This document shows, one piece after another, positions 32,995-41,190 of a stretch of DNA of 64,000 nucleotides (the first letter of the stretch is position 1; every line of letters starts with the position of its first letter). The stretch is from the NCBI GenBank assembly GCA_035296325.1, contig DATHBD010000058.1, positions 124,001-188,000 of the forward strand, written 5' to 3'. The translations under genes and the position numbers were made by a program. The DNA comes from DATHBD01 sp035296325 (lineage in GTDB: Bacteria; Actinomycetota; Actinomycetes; Mycobacteriales; Micromonosporaceae). The notes beneath the pieces are model-generated. The model saw nothing but the letters and a program-made list of their open reading frames with translations. It was not told the DNA's origin and searched no databases.

Positions 32995-33576
32995 ATGGCG
33001 CTGTGGCGAATTCGAGCGACTGTGGAGGATCGACCGGGCTTCCTGGCCGTCCTGGCGGCCAGCCTGGCCCTCCAGTCGATCAACATCCTCTCCGTGCAGG
33101 TGCATGTGACCGAAGCCGGCGCCGTCGACGACTTCCTCGTCGACGCCCCCGACTCGGTCGGCGAATCCGATCTGCTTCAAGCGGTCGCCCGCGGCCGGGG
33201 CCGCGACGCCTGGGTGTGCCGTGCCGAGGTCCGCGGGCTGGTGGATGAGCCCACCCGCGTCCTGGCGCTGGCCGCACGCGTCGCTGCCGATCCCGACGTC
33301 CTCGAAGAGGCGCTGGCCGCCCTGCTCGGCGGTTGCGACATCACCTGGCGGGCTGACTCGTGCCGCGGCCGGGAGGGGTACACGGCCACCGACATGGTGC
33401 TCGCCGACCCTGCCGGGGGAACGCTCATGGTGCACCGCGACGAGCCGGCGTTCACCCCGGCGGAGTACGCCCGGGCGCACGCCTTCGCGGAACTGTCCGG
33501 CGTGGCCTTGGCGCGCACCCCACGCCGCGCGCCGACTGCCGTCGTACCGCCGGGTGCCGTGGTGCCGCCGGGGTGA
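32995..33576 (+). CDS. ACT-domain protein, paralogue of upstream gene
   Basis: 193 residues, ATG 32995 with GAGGAG. Residues 1-75 form an ACT domain (WRIRATVEDRPGFLAVLAASLALQSINIL) and the C-terminal half ends with EPAFTPAEYARAHAFAELSGVAL, parallel to the end of the preceding protein. The two genes are probably one operon and could form a heteromer. No other amino-acid-metabolism gene is adjacent, so the sensed ligand is unknown. A PPGAVVPPG tail closes the protein. Confidence 0.72.
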   Translation: MALWRIRATVEDRPGFLAVLAASLALQSINILSVQVHVTEAGAVDDFLVDAPDSVGESDLLQAVARGRGRDAWVCRAEVRGLVDEPTRVLALAARVAADPDVLEEALAALLGGCDITWRADSCRGREGYTATDMVLADPAGGTLMVHRDEPAFTPAEYARAHAFAELSGVALARTPRRAPTAVVPPGAVVPPG

Positions 33577-33612
33577 TCAGTGAAGTGATGGCTGTGTCCG
33601 GGCGACCAGGGC

Positions 33613-34281
33613 TCAGGTGTTCTGCGCCTCCCAGGTGAAGACGACCTGAGCGTTGACCGACGACGTTCCGGTCAACGCCGTGTCGGCCGGCAGCGCCCAC
33701 GAGATGCGGTACCACCTGGTGGCGTTCTGGGCGACGCCGGTCCAGGCCGTCGGGTTCGCCGCCAGCCAGGTGGCGGGGAACGCACTGAGATACACGCTGC
33801 TGTTCGGGCTTGGGCCGGAGACGTTCGCGGCGTTGGTGTAGGTGGCGCAACTGAGGTCCGCACCGGGGGCGGTGTCGGTGCCGGTGTCGACGCTGAACAG
33901 CAGGTGCTGTGCGAGCCCGGCGTTGGTGACCTCGCCGTACAGGCGGATGTTGGCTGCCAGCGAGCCGGTGTAGGTCACCTTGATGCAGGCCGAGCCACCG
34001 GACGCCGGGGTGCTGGCCGAGTAGGCCCCGGTGCCGGGCAGCGTCAGCGAGGTGGCGCTGGAGTCCGGCTTGAGACCGGTCAGACCGTTGAACACGGCCA
34101 CGCCCGCCTGGTCGTTGGTGACGGCGACCGTGCCGGTGGCCCAGGAGTTCGAACCAGAGACGGTGTTGGCCGAGAACGCCGCATGCGAGGCCTGCCAGAC
34201 AAGCGCGCCGCTGCCGAGCAGGGTCAGGGGCACGACGGCCAACGCGGCCGCACGACGGATGCCCGAGCCGAATCGACGCAT
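33613..34281 (-). CDS. TasA/camelysin-like secreted protein with SipW-type signal peptide
   Basis: 222 residues. The signal peptide (1-34) ends in SHA and is followed by AFSANTVSGSNSWATGTV, the pattern of SipW-dependent substrates. The mature part is beta-rich: GSACIKVTYTGSLAANIRLYGEV, then ADLSCATYTNAANVSG, and the final strand QVVFTWEAQ. This layout, with one Cys in each of the first two motifs, is shared with the proteins at 35024 and 38228. In Bacillus such proteins are cut by SipW and make amyloid-like matrix fibres; here that role is inferred. It is divergent from the SipW-type peptidase gene. Confidence 0.8.
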   Translation of the reverse strand: MRRFGSGIRRAAALAVVPLTLLGSGALVWQASHAAFSANTVSGSNSWATGTVAVTNDQAGVAVFNGLTGLKPDSSATSLTLPGTGAYSASTPASGGSACIKVTYTGSLAANIRLYGEVTNAGLAQHLLFSVDTGTDTAPGADLSCATYTNAANVSGPSPNSSVYLSAFPATWLAANPTAWTGVAQNATRWYRISWALPADTALTGTSSVNAQVVFTWEAQNT

Positions 34282-34403
34282 GGGGTAGCTCCAACCAGAG
34301 GGGTGGCGAACTCTTGCCCACCAGATCGGCCGGGTCGACCCGAACCTGAGAACTGGCGGCGGCGCGGTCCATTTGATTCAGCCTCGCGGGTGCCCTGCCG
34401 AAT

Positions 34404-34423
34404 TGGAGGACATCAGACCTCCA
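34404..34423 (+). promoter_or_regulatory. Small inverted repeat before the SipW-type gene
   Basis: TGGAGG (34404-34409) and CCTCCA (34418-34423) form a 6-bp hairpin with an 8-base loop ending 4 bases before ATG 34428. The left arm is itself a Shine-Dalgarno-like sequence and would be hidden in the stem. Confidence 0.4.
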
Positions 34424-34427
34424 GGAA

Positions 34428-35027
34428 ATGGCCGAGGACATGACCCCAGCTGACGCGCGCGACCGTACCGGCGCCGGTCGGTCAGTGGTGGCGGCCATCA
34501 GGCTGGGGCAGTTCGTGGTCGCCCGGACGGCGCTGGGCATCGCCTCGACGCTGCTGCTCATCTCGGTGGCCCCGGTGCTCGCCGGTTGGTCGAGCGAGGT
34601 GGTGGTGTCCGGATCCATGCTGCCCCGCATCGCACCCGGTGACGTCGTCGTCAGCCAACCGGTCACCGCTGCCGAGGTCGCTGTCGGCCAGATCGTGCTG
34701 ATCGCCAACCCGGCCCGGCCGGGCACCCTGCTGATGCACCGGGTGATCGGCCGTGACCCGGATGGGTCGCTGCGAACCCGGGGCGACGCCAACGACGTCG
34801 ACGACTCGACGCCGGTACCGGCCTCGATGGTGCGCGGACTGCCCCGGATCCGGATCCCGTACCTGGGCCTTCCCGCGCTGTGGCAACGCCACGGTCGGTA
34901 TGACCTGGTCGCTACGGTCTGCCTGGTGCTGATGGGGGCGACCGTCGCTGGCCGTGGCCTCACCGGGCCCGGCCGGCCAACGGAGTCGGGCACCGCCGCC
35001 GGCATGCCCGCCGCGGCGACCGGATGA
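34428..35027 (+). CDS. SipW-type signal peptidase I
   Basis: 199 residues. An N-terminal transmembrane segment (about 31-53) is followed by the catalytic serine S63 in VVSGSMLPRIAPGDVV; the general base position holds H104 in LLMHRVIG, where bacterial type enzymes have Lys, which defines the SipW/archaeal-eukaryotic subgroup; RTRGDAND is the third motif. A second hydrophobic segment lies near the C-terminus. It should process the SipW-type signal peptides of neighbouring secreted proteins. ATG 34428 or 34440 are both possible starts. The stop overlaps the next gene (ATGA). Confidence 0.9.
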   Translation: MAEDMTPADARDRTGAGRSVVAAIRLGQFVVARTALGIASTLLLISVAPVLAGWSSEVVVSGSMLPRIAPGDVVVSQPVTAAEVAVGQIVLIANPARPGTLLMHRVIGRDPDGSLRTRGDANDVDDSTPVPASMVRGLPRIRIPYLGLPALWQRHGRYDLVATVCLVLMGATVAGRGLTGPGRPTESGTAAGMPAAATG

Positions 35028-35761
35028 GCACCGCACCGCCACCGGATCGGGCCCCGGCGGCAGCAACGTCCGGGCCGGCGCGCGTGTCGTGGCCGGGGGC
35101 CGGGCACCGGCCACGACACGCCGCACCCTCCCGCCTCGCCCGGCTCGCCGCGACGGGCGTGGCGCCGAAGCTGCTGCGTGGCCGACGGTCGAGCGTGAAC
35201 GGCGGGCTGGCGGCCTGCGCGGCACTGGCCATCGCCCTGGGCTCGGGCACAGTGCACGCGGCGTTCACCGCGTACGCGGCCAGCGGCTCGAACTCCTGGT
35301 CCACCGGCACGGTCACGTTCGGCCCCAACAGCCCGGCGACCGCGTTGTTCACGGTCAGCGACGCCAAGCCCGGCAGCACCGGGAACGCGTGTGTCAAGAT
35401 CACATACGGCGGATCCCTGCCCGCCCGGGTGCGCCTCTACATCGCCAGCGGGGACCTCACCGGAACCGGCCTCGGGAGTTACCTGGGCCTGCAGATCAAC
35501 GAAGGCACCGGCAGCGAAGCCGACTGCAGCGATTTCACGGAGTCGGCCAACGACTACAACGCGACGGGGCTGTCCGACTACGCCGGGACCCTGCACGCCT
35601 TCGCCGGCTCGTCCACCAACCACACCACCGGGGTGTCCGCGTGGAACAACGTGACCACCGGCGCGACGAAGACCTACCAGTTCCGGTACTTCCTGCAGCC
35701 CGACAACGCGGCGATCGGCAAGGCGGCGAACGTCACGTTCACCTGGGAGGCGCAGAGCTGA
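35024..35761 (+). CDS. TasA-like secreted protein, coupled to the signal peptidase
   Basis: 245 residues. An unusual basic and proline-rich extension of about 58 residues precedes the hydrophobic core (GLAACAALAIALG) and the cleavage region VHAAFTAYAASGSNSWSTGTVTF. The mature domain repeats the pattern of the protein at 33613: ACVKITYGGSLPARVRLYIA, ADCSDFTESANDYN, and the closing NVTFTWEAQS. Its ATG overlaps the peptidase stop, so enzyme and substrate are translated together. A true start further downstream is possible but would lose the coupling. Confidence 0.8.
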   Translation: MSTAPPPDRAPAAATSGPARVSWPGAGHRPRHAAPSRLARLAATGVAPKLLRGRRSSVNGGLAACAALAIALGSGTVHAAFTAYAASGSNSWSTGTVTFGPNSPATALFTVSDAKPGSTGNACVKITYGGSLPARVRLYIASGDLTGTGLGSYLGLQINEGTGSEADCSDFTESANDYNATGLSDYAGTLHAFAGSSTNHTTGVSAWNNVTTGATKTYQFRYFLQPDNAAIGKAANVTFTWEAQS

Positions 35762-35825
35762 CCACAGCGTCAGCCGGGCCACGGTCGGGCGTGCTGGTGG
35801 TGGGGGTCGCTGCCGGGCTGTTCGT

Positions 35826-38093
35826 TCAGTGGTTCGCGTGGTACTGCCAGGCGATCTGCTGGTCGGTGAGCTGCGCGGGGTAGATCGCGATCTCGTCGAG
35901 TGTCCCGGTGAAGTAGTCGCCGGTGGGTCGGTTGGCGAAGCCGACGAGGTTGGTGCCGCCCCATCGCCAGTACCCGGACGAGTTCCGGCCGTAGGTGACG
36001 GTGGCGTCGACCGCGACGCGGTTGCCGTCCACATAGAGTTTGGCGCCGAGCGCGCCAAGGGTCGCCGCGACATGGTGCCACGCGCCGTCGTTGTACGCGT
36101 CGCTCGATGTGACGTGGTGAGCGCTGGTGTCCCAGACGACGAACGCCAACCTGCCGGTGCTGTCGACGAAGATGACCCGGTCGGTGAGTTCGGCGGACAT
36201 GCCCGTCTGGCTCAGCGAGTACCCGATGATGGATCCGCCGCCGGTGGTCTTGAACCAGCAGCTGATGGTGAACGCGTTCGGGCCGGGCGCCGCCACCTGG
36301 GCGTTGTTGTAGGCGCTACCGCTGCCGTTGAACCGCACGGCCGTACTGGCCTGCTGGCCCTGTTGGGCGCCCTGCAGCGCGCCCGGCACACCGGCGGTCA
36401 TGGGTGCGCTGACGGCCGGTGTGGCGCTGGTGTACAGCGTGGTGATCTCCGCGGCGGTCAACACCCGGCGGTAGACGCGGACCTCGTCGATCACCCCGTC
36501 GAAGGGGGCACCCCACACGCTCGACGACATTGCCCGACCGACCTGCAGCGGTTCCGTGCTGCCGTATTTCACGCTGTGGGTACCGGTGACGGCAGTGCCG
36601 TTGTTGACGTACAGCCTCATCCGCAGGGTCGACGCGTTACCGCCGGCGGCCGTGTAGACCGCGACCAGGTGTACCCACTGCCCGAGGTCGGCCGGAGCTG
36701 CCGAGATGATCTGGTCCGTGGTTCCGGTGGAATTCTGGGCCAGCGAGAATGCCCAGCGCCCGCTCTGGTCGTACTTCAGCTCGAAGGTGCTGGCGCTGAC
36801 GCCCTGCTGACTGAGGACGGTTCGGTTGGCGCCGCCGCCCGTGCTCAGGTTGACCCAGGCCGACACCGAGAAGGCGTTGGTGGCGTCGACCGCCGCCGTG
36901 GCGCTGGACACGTGGGCGTTCGGATCAGCGCTGAAGGCCAGCGCCTTACCGGTATGCCCGGAACTGGTCCGGGTCACCGCGGAACCCAGCGTGCCGGTGT
37001 TGTGGTAACCGGAGGTGTCGATGGCGCTGGTGCCATTGGCCTCCTCGAAGTCGTACGACACGTGCGCCGAGTCACCGTACTCGGCTGCCACGTCCGCGGC
37101 GCTCAACGCTGACCGGTAGGTGCGGACCTGGTCCACGTAGCCGGCAAAGGCGTCGTACCAGGTGCCGTCCCAGCGGGACCTGCCGGCCTGCAACTGGCAG
37201 ACGCAGTTCCAGGCGGCCGCCTTCGAGTCGCCGGTCTGCGCGGCCCCGTTGACGTAGAGCTGGAGCTGACCGGCGGTCGCGTCGTAGACACCGGCCAGGT
37301 GTACCCACGTGTCGGTGTCCACCGCGGCACCGCCGTAGGCGAAGTCGACCGTGCCGTTGCGTCTGGTCAACTCGGTCGGGGTCATGACGAACTCCCAGCG
37401 GCCGGCGCCTGCCGAGTACTGCAGGCTCATGGCGTTACCGACGCTGGTGCCCAGGCTCAGCACCGACCGGTTCTGTCCCAGCGCCGTCGGGTACGCCCAC
37501 GCCATCACCGTGAAGCTCTGGTTCGTCGCGACCCCGGAGTCGGTTCCCTGCACGTAGTTCGACGTTGCCGGGTCCCCACCCGGAAAACTCACCGCGGACC
37601 CGCTGCGTCCGTTCGCGAGCCACCCCACGTTGGCGGCGAGCGTCCCGACGTTGCCGAAACCGGAGCTGTCGGCGGCGGTGGGGCCGCTGCCATCGTCGAA
37701 GTTCCACTGCGTCGACGTGGCGGCTCCGCCGGTCATCCCGCTGTAGGTGCCGGCCCGGTTGTTTCCGGACGTGTCGACGACGGCGCTGGTGGGCGCGCTC
37801 GACGTCAACTCGTCACTGCGGTGGTACGCCCATGGGTTGTCGTCCGTCACGGCGGTGGGGTACGTGGGGAAGGATGCCGCCGCCCCGAGGGAGTTGCCGG
37901 AGTTCGCCGTACGGGCGGTGAACGCGGCCGCGACCGGCGACAGCGCACCAGGCAGCGCCACGAGCACGACCACGACCGCCGCCCGGACCACGCGCCGGGA
38001 CCACCACCGCCGCGGTCCGGCGGATCCACCCACTGACGCCGCGGTGAGCCGGTCTGCGGATCCAGGTGCCGCCCCGGTGCGCCCACGCCTCAT
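35826..38093 (-). CDS. Secreted protein with three LamG-type domains and SipW-type signal peptide
   Basis: 755 residues. The signal region has twin Arg residues, a hydrophobic core (about 35-55) and AAFTARTANSGNSLGAA, again the SipW-type cleavage context. Three concanavalin-like LamG/LamGL domains follow, roughly residues 130-330, 345-550 and 570-750; each has the VDTSGNN/ADSSGFGN/IDTSGYHN start, a FNGSGS or FPGG strand, and a WVHLAGVYD or WHHVAATLG core followed by LYVNG. Such domains bind glycans or proteins. No membrane anchor or sortase motif was seen. Probably a surface or matrix adhesin of the SipW cluster. Confidence 0.85.
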   Translation of the reverse strand: MRRGRTGAAPGSADRLTAASVGGSAGPRRWWSRRVVRAAVVVVLVALPGALSPVAAAFTARTANSGNSLGAAASFPTYPTAVTDDNPWAYHRSDELTSSAPTSAVVDTSGNNRAGTYSGMTGGAATSTQWNFDDGSGPTAADSSGFGNVGTLAANVGWLANGRSGSAVSFPGGDPATSNYVQGTDSGVATNQSFTVMAWAYPTALGQNRSVLSLGTSVGNAMSLQYSAGAGRWEFVMTPTELTRRNGTVDFAYGGAAVDTDTWVHLAGVYDATAGQLQLYVNGAAQTGDSKAAAWNCVCQLQAGRSRWDGTWYDAFAGYVDQVRTYRSALSAADVAAEYGDSAHVSYDFEEANGTSAIDTSGYHNTGTLGSAVTRTSSGHTGKALAFSADPNAHVSSATAAVDATNAFSVSAWVNLSTGGGANRTVLSQQGVSASTFELKYDQSGRWAFSLAQNSTGTTDQIISAAPADLGQWVHLVAVYTAAGGNASTLRMRLYVNNGTAVTGTHSVKYGSTEPLQVGRAMSSSVWGAPFDGVIDEVRVYRRVLTAAEITTLYTSATPAVSAPMTAGVPGALQGAQQGQQASTAVRFNGSGSAYNNAQVAAPGPNAFTISCWFKTTGGGSIIGYSLSQTGMSAELTDRVIFVDSTGRLAFVVWDTSAHHVTSSDAYNDGAWHHVAATLGALGAKLYVDGNRVAVDATVTYGRNSSGYWRWGGTNLVGFANRPTGDYFTGTLDEIAIYPAQLTDQQIAWQYHANH

Positions 38094-38227
38094 GTCTCAC
38101 GCATCGGCACGCCGGCCGGCGATCTTACTGCTTGTCCGCCGGCAACACGAGCGGCCTGCCGAGCGCCTCAAGTGCGGTGCGCCAATGCCGATGTATCACC
38201 GACATGACTCAGCGGAGAGGTGGTCAG

Positions 38228-39550
38228 GTGGAGGTTACGGCACCGGGCCGACGCCTCCGGAGCGCCGGTCTGCCCGTGGCTGTGACGCTGGCCGCGCTGG
38301 CGCTGATCGTGATCTTCGCGTCCGCCCCGGACGGTTCTGCGCCGGTCCCGGCCGGTCGGGTGCTGGCAGTGATCGAGCTGACCGACGACGACGGCGACGC
38401 CGCCCTCTTCGACAAGGACGACGCACGGATACCCGACAGCGACCGGTCGATGCGGCCCGGCAGGACGGTTCAGCGGTGCCTGACGGTGACCCGTACCGGC
38501 CCCGCCGCCACCGGAACCGTCTACTTCCGGGCCACCGGCGTCAGCGGTGACCTTGCCCCGTACCTGCAGGTGACGGTGGAGCAGGGCACCGGTGGAGCGT
38601 TCGGCGACTGCGCCGGCTTCGCCGCCACGCAGGTCGTGTTCGACGGTACGTTGGCGATGCTGGACACCGCCGACCCGGCCGGTCCCGGGCCGGACCTGAT
38701 CTCGACGGGCTGGACACCGGCCGGCGAGGAGCAGCGCACGTTCCGGCTGTCGGTGGCCGTGCAGGACCGGTCGGCGGCACAGGGCAGGCTGGCCGCCGGA
38801 ACCTTCCAATGGGTGCTCGTGCCCGATCCCGTCCCGGGGTCCACCTCCAATCCGCCGGTTGTTTCCCCCACGACCGAGCCTGTGCCCGCGTCGCCCACGA
38901 CGGCCCCTCCGGTGTCGCCGACGACGCCCCCTGCGCCGGCATCGCCCACGCCGGTCCCGCCGGTCCCGCCGGCTGGGTCGCTCACGCCGGTCCCGCCGGT
39001 TGGGTCGTCCACGCCGGTCCCGCCGGTCGGGTCGTCCACGCCGGTCCCGCCGCGGGCGCCGAGGACGGCCGCACCCACGACGAGCCCGTCACCGGCCGGT
39101 TCGACGGGCGCATCCGACGACCCGCCCGCAGCGCCGCCAGCGCCGTCCGGAAGTACGCAGGGACCCGAGCGGCCGTCCGCCCAGCCGGACGCCACGTCGG
39201 CGTCGCCGACCCCGTCGGGGTCGCCCGTGGTGCCGGCACCACCGCCGGCGGCTGGCGGAACGGGGCTGCGCGCCTGGGCCGCCACCGTTACCAAGGTCAT
39301 CACGGAGGTGGCCGAACGCGTCGTCGAGTTGGCCACCCGCACCGCGCAGCACGGTGCGCTGCCGGTCGGCGTGATCGGGGTGCTGCTCACCTTTCTGACC
39401 GTGCAGAACCGGATCGACCGAGGCGACCCCAAGTTGCGCCTCGCGCCCGTCCATGCCGAACACCTGGAGTTCTACCCACCTCCGCCCGCCGCCGGTCCCA
39501 CCCCGGGCCGCCACGACGCACCCACCGACCCGGGAGGCGAGGCGACATGA
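38228..39550 (+). CDS. TasA-like protein with Pro-rich linker and C-terminal membrane anchor
   Basis: 440 residues from GTG 38228, preferred because GGAGAGG lies about 8 bases upstream; ATG 38204 has no such site. A hydrophobic signal (about 14-35) leads to a domain with the TasA-like pattern RCLTVTRTGPAATGTVYFRA, GTGGAFGDCAGF and a final GTFQWVLVPD strand. Then come about 160 residues of Pro/Thr/Ser repeats (TPVPPVGSS units) and one transmembrane segment (PVGVIGVLLTFLTV) with a short cytoplasmic tail. It could anchor TasA-like fibres to the membrane. Its stop overlaps the diguanylate cyclase start (ATGA). Confidence 0.75.
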   Translation: MEVTAPGRRLRSAGLPVAVTLAALALIVIFASAPDGSAPVPAGRVLAVIELTDDDGDAALFDKDDARIPDSDRSMRPGRTVQRCLTVTRTGPAATGTVYFRATGVSGDLAPYLQVTVEQGTGGAFGDCAGFAATQVVFDGTLAMLDTADPAGPGPDLISTGWTPAGEEQRTFRLSVAVQDRSAAQGRLAAGTFQWVLVPDPVPGSTSNPPVVSPTTEPVPASPTTAPPVSPTTPPAPASPTPVPPVPPAGSLTPVPPVGSSTPVPPVGSSTPVPPRAPRTAAPTTSPSPAGSTGASDDPPAAPPAPSGSTQGPERPSAQPDATSASPTPSGSPVVPAPPPAAGGTGLRAWAATVTKVITEVAERVVELATRTAQHGALPVGVIGVLLTFLTVQNRIDRGDPKLRLAPVHAEHLEFYPPPPAAGPTPGRHDAPTDPGGEAT

Positions 39551-41118
39551 CCGTTCGATCCACCACGGCAATCGGCGATCTCGTCGCGCTGGGCACCAGG
39601 ATCAGGTGGATGCTGTTGTGCCGGGCCGTTCTCGTGGCGGCGGTTCCGGCGGCTGCGCTCCTGGCCGGCAGCGCCGCGCACACCGTGGCGAGCATGTTCG
39701 GTTTCGCCGCGGTCTGGTTGCTGGTGACCACGCCGTCGGTGGTGCTGCCCCGTCTCGGTCGCACCCCAGCGATGATCTTCTTCAACCTGTGCCTGCTGGT
39801 CGACGGACTTCTGCTCTGCGCGCTCTGGCGGGCGTTGGGCGGGCTCGACGGTCCGGGTTGGTACCTGGTCTGGCTGCACGGCGTCGCGGTGACCCTGCTC
39901 GCCTCCTTCCGCACCGGCGTCAAGCTGGCAATCTGGCAGGGACTGCTCGCGCTTGTCTCGTTGGAGGCCACCGCGGCGGGGATGTGGGGGCCGGTCGCCT
40001 CCGTTCCGGTGTTCCACCTGGCGCTGTACCAGGCCCTTCTCCTGGCGACCGTGCTGCTCGCCGCAAGCTTCGCCGCTGTCAACGAGCGTGAGTTGCGCCG
40101 GCGGCGCCTGGACAGCGACCTGCTGCGCCGATTGGGCTACGACCTGACCAGCGAACGCTCGGTGGATGAGATCCGCACGATGCTCGCCCGGTTCGCCACC
40201 CTGGACCTGCTCGCCATCCGCAGCCTCGTGCTGACCAACCGAGAGGAGTCGACCGGCACCACCGACCCGACCACGGCGGTGCTGGTCGACCGGGACGACG
40301 CGGTCAGCCACCCCGGCGCACCGGCCGATCTGGCCGAGCACTCCGTGCTCACCCAGGCGATGTCCACCGTCGAGCCCCGCCTGCAGTCGCAGTTGAGCCT
40401 TCAGTGGGACCCGTGGTTGGCGCAGCTGTTCCCGGCCGCCCGGGACATCCTCGTGGTGCCGTTCGCGCTGGACCAGATCAGCGGGGTTCTGGTCATGGAG
40501 TGTCGACGCACCTGGTCCCGGCGAGTGGACCGCCGGATCAGGGACACCGCAGAGCAGGCGGTCGCGCACGTGGCGATGGCGCTGGGTCGGGCGGTGCTCA
40601 GCGAGCGGATCAACTCTGCCGCGCACACCGACGGCCTCACCGGCCTGGCCAACCGCCGGCTCTTCGACACCACTCTCGCCAGGGAGATCGAGCGATCACG
40701 CTTCACCGGCGAACCCGTGTCCATGCTGATGATCGACCTGGACCACTTCAAGCAGCTCAACGACCGGCACGGTCATCAGGCGGGTGACGAGGTGCTCCGC
40801 GAGGCGGCGGCAGTGGTCCGGGACAACTGCGGTGAGCATGACCTGCCGGCCCGCTACGGCGGTGAGGAGTTCGCGGTCATTCTTGGCGGCTGCGGCGCGG
40901 CGGACGCCGCCGACATCGCGGAGGGCATCCGGGCGGCGCTGGTGACGGCCGACACCGCGGTGGCGGTGACGGCCAGTATCGGCGTCGCCACCTCGCTCGG
41001 ACCCGACCTCGACGGGTCGGCCCTGCTCCGAGCCGCCGACGCAGCGCTCTATTCCGCCAAGGCCGATGGCCGTAACCGGGTGGTGCAGGCGCCGTCGGTC
41101 AGCGCGATGGCGGCCTGA
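39547..41118 (+). CDS. Membrane diguanylate cyclase (GGDEF) with GAF-like region
   Basis: 523 residues. About five to six transmembrane segments in the first 190 residues, a helical linker, a GAF-like region (about 200-350) and a GGDEF domain whose active loop is GGEEF at 438-442, preceded by HTDGLTGLANRRLF and LMIDLDHFKQLNDRHGHQAGD. It should make c-di-GMP from two GTP. The allosteric RxxD inhibition site five residues before GGEEF reads GEHD, so product inhibition is probably lost. ATGA overlap with the membrane-anchored TasA-like gene links c-di-GMP to the surface cluster. Confidence 0.92.
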   Translation: MTVRSTTAIGDLVALGTRIRWMLLCRAVLVAAVPAAALLAGSAAHTVASMFGFAAVWLLVTTPSVVLPRLGRTPAMIFFNLCLLVDGLLLCALWRALGGLDGPGWYLVWLHGVAVTLLASFRTGVKLAIWQGLLALVSLEATAAGMWGPVASVPVFHLALYQALLLATVLLAASFAAVNERELRRRRLDSDLLRRLGYDLTSERSVDEIRTMLARFATLDLLAIRSLVLTNREESTGTTDPTTAVLVDRDDAVSHPGAPADLAEHSVLTQAMSTVEPRLQSQLSLQWDPWLAQLFPAARDILVVPFALDQISGVLVMECRRTWSRRVDRRIRDTAEQAVAHVAMALGRAVLSERINSAAHTDGLTGLANRRLFDTTLAREIERSRFTGEPVSMLMIDLDHFKQLNDRHGHQAGDEVLREAAAVVRDNCGEHDLPARYGGEEFAVILGGCGAADAADIAEGIRAALVTADTAVAVTASIGVATSLGPDLDGSALLRAADAALYSAKADGRNRVVQAPSVSAMAA

Positions 41119-41135
41119 CATCACCGCTCGGAGCC

Positions 41136-41177
41136 GGGCCCCCGTAGTACCGGACTGGTCCGGCACTACGAGGGCCC
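41136..41177. terminator. Bidirectional terminator
   Basis: A 19-base stem with two mismatches (arms start GGGCCCCCGTAGT and end ACTACGAGGGCCC, loop CTGG) between the convergent diguanylate cyclase and beta-helix genes. Confidence 0.85.
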
Positions 41178-41190
41178 CGCAGGTCCGGGG

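Noticed and set aside
38959..39056. Near-identical TPVPPVGSS-coding repeats as a possible recombination hotspot or regulatory repeat
   Set aside because: They lie in frame within the Pro-rich stalk of the membrane-anchored protein, so protein-level repetition explains them.
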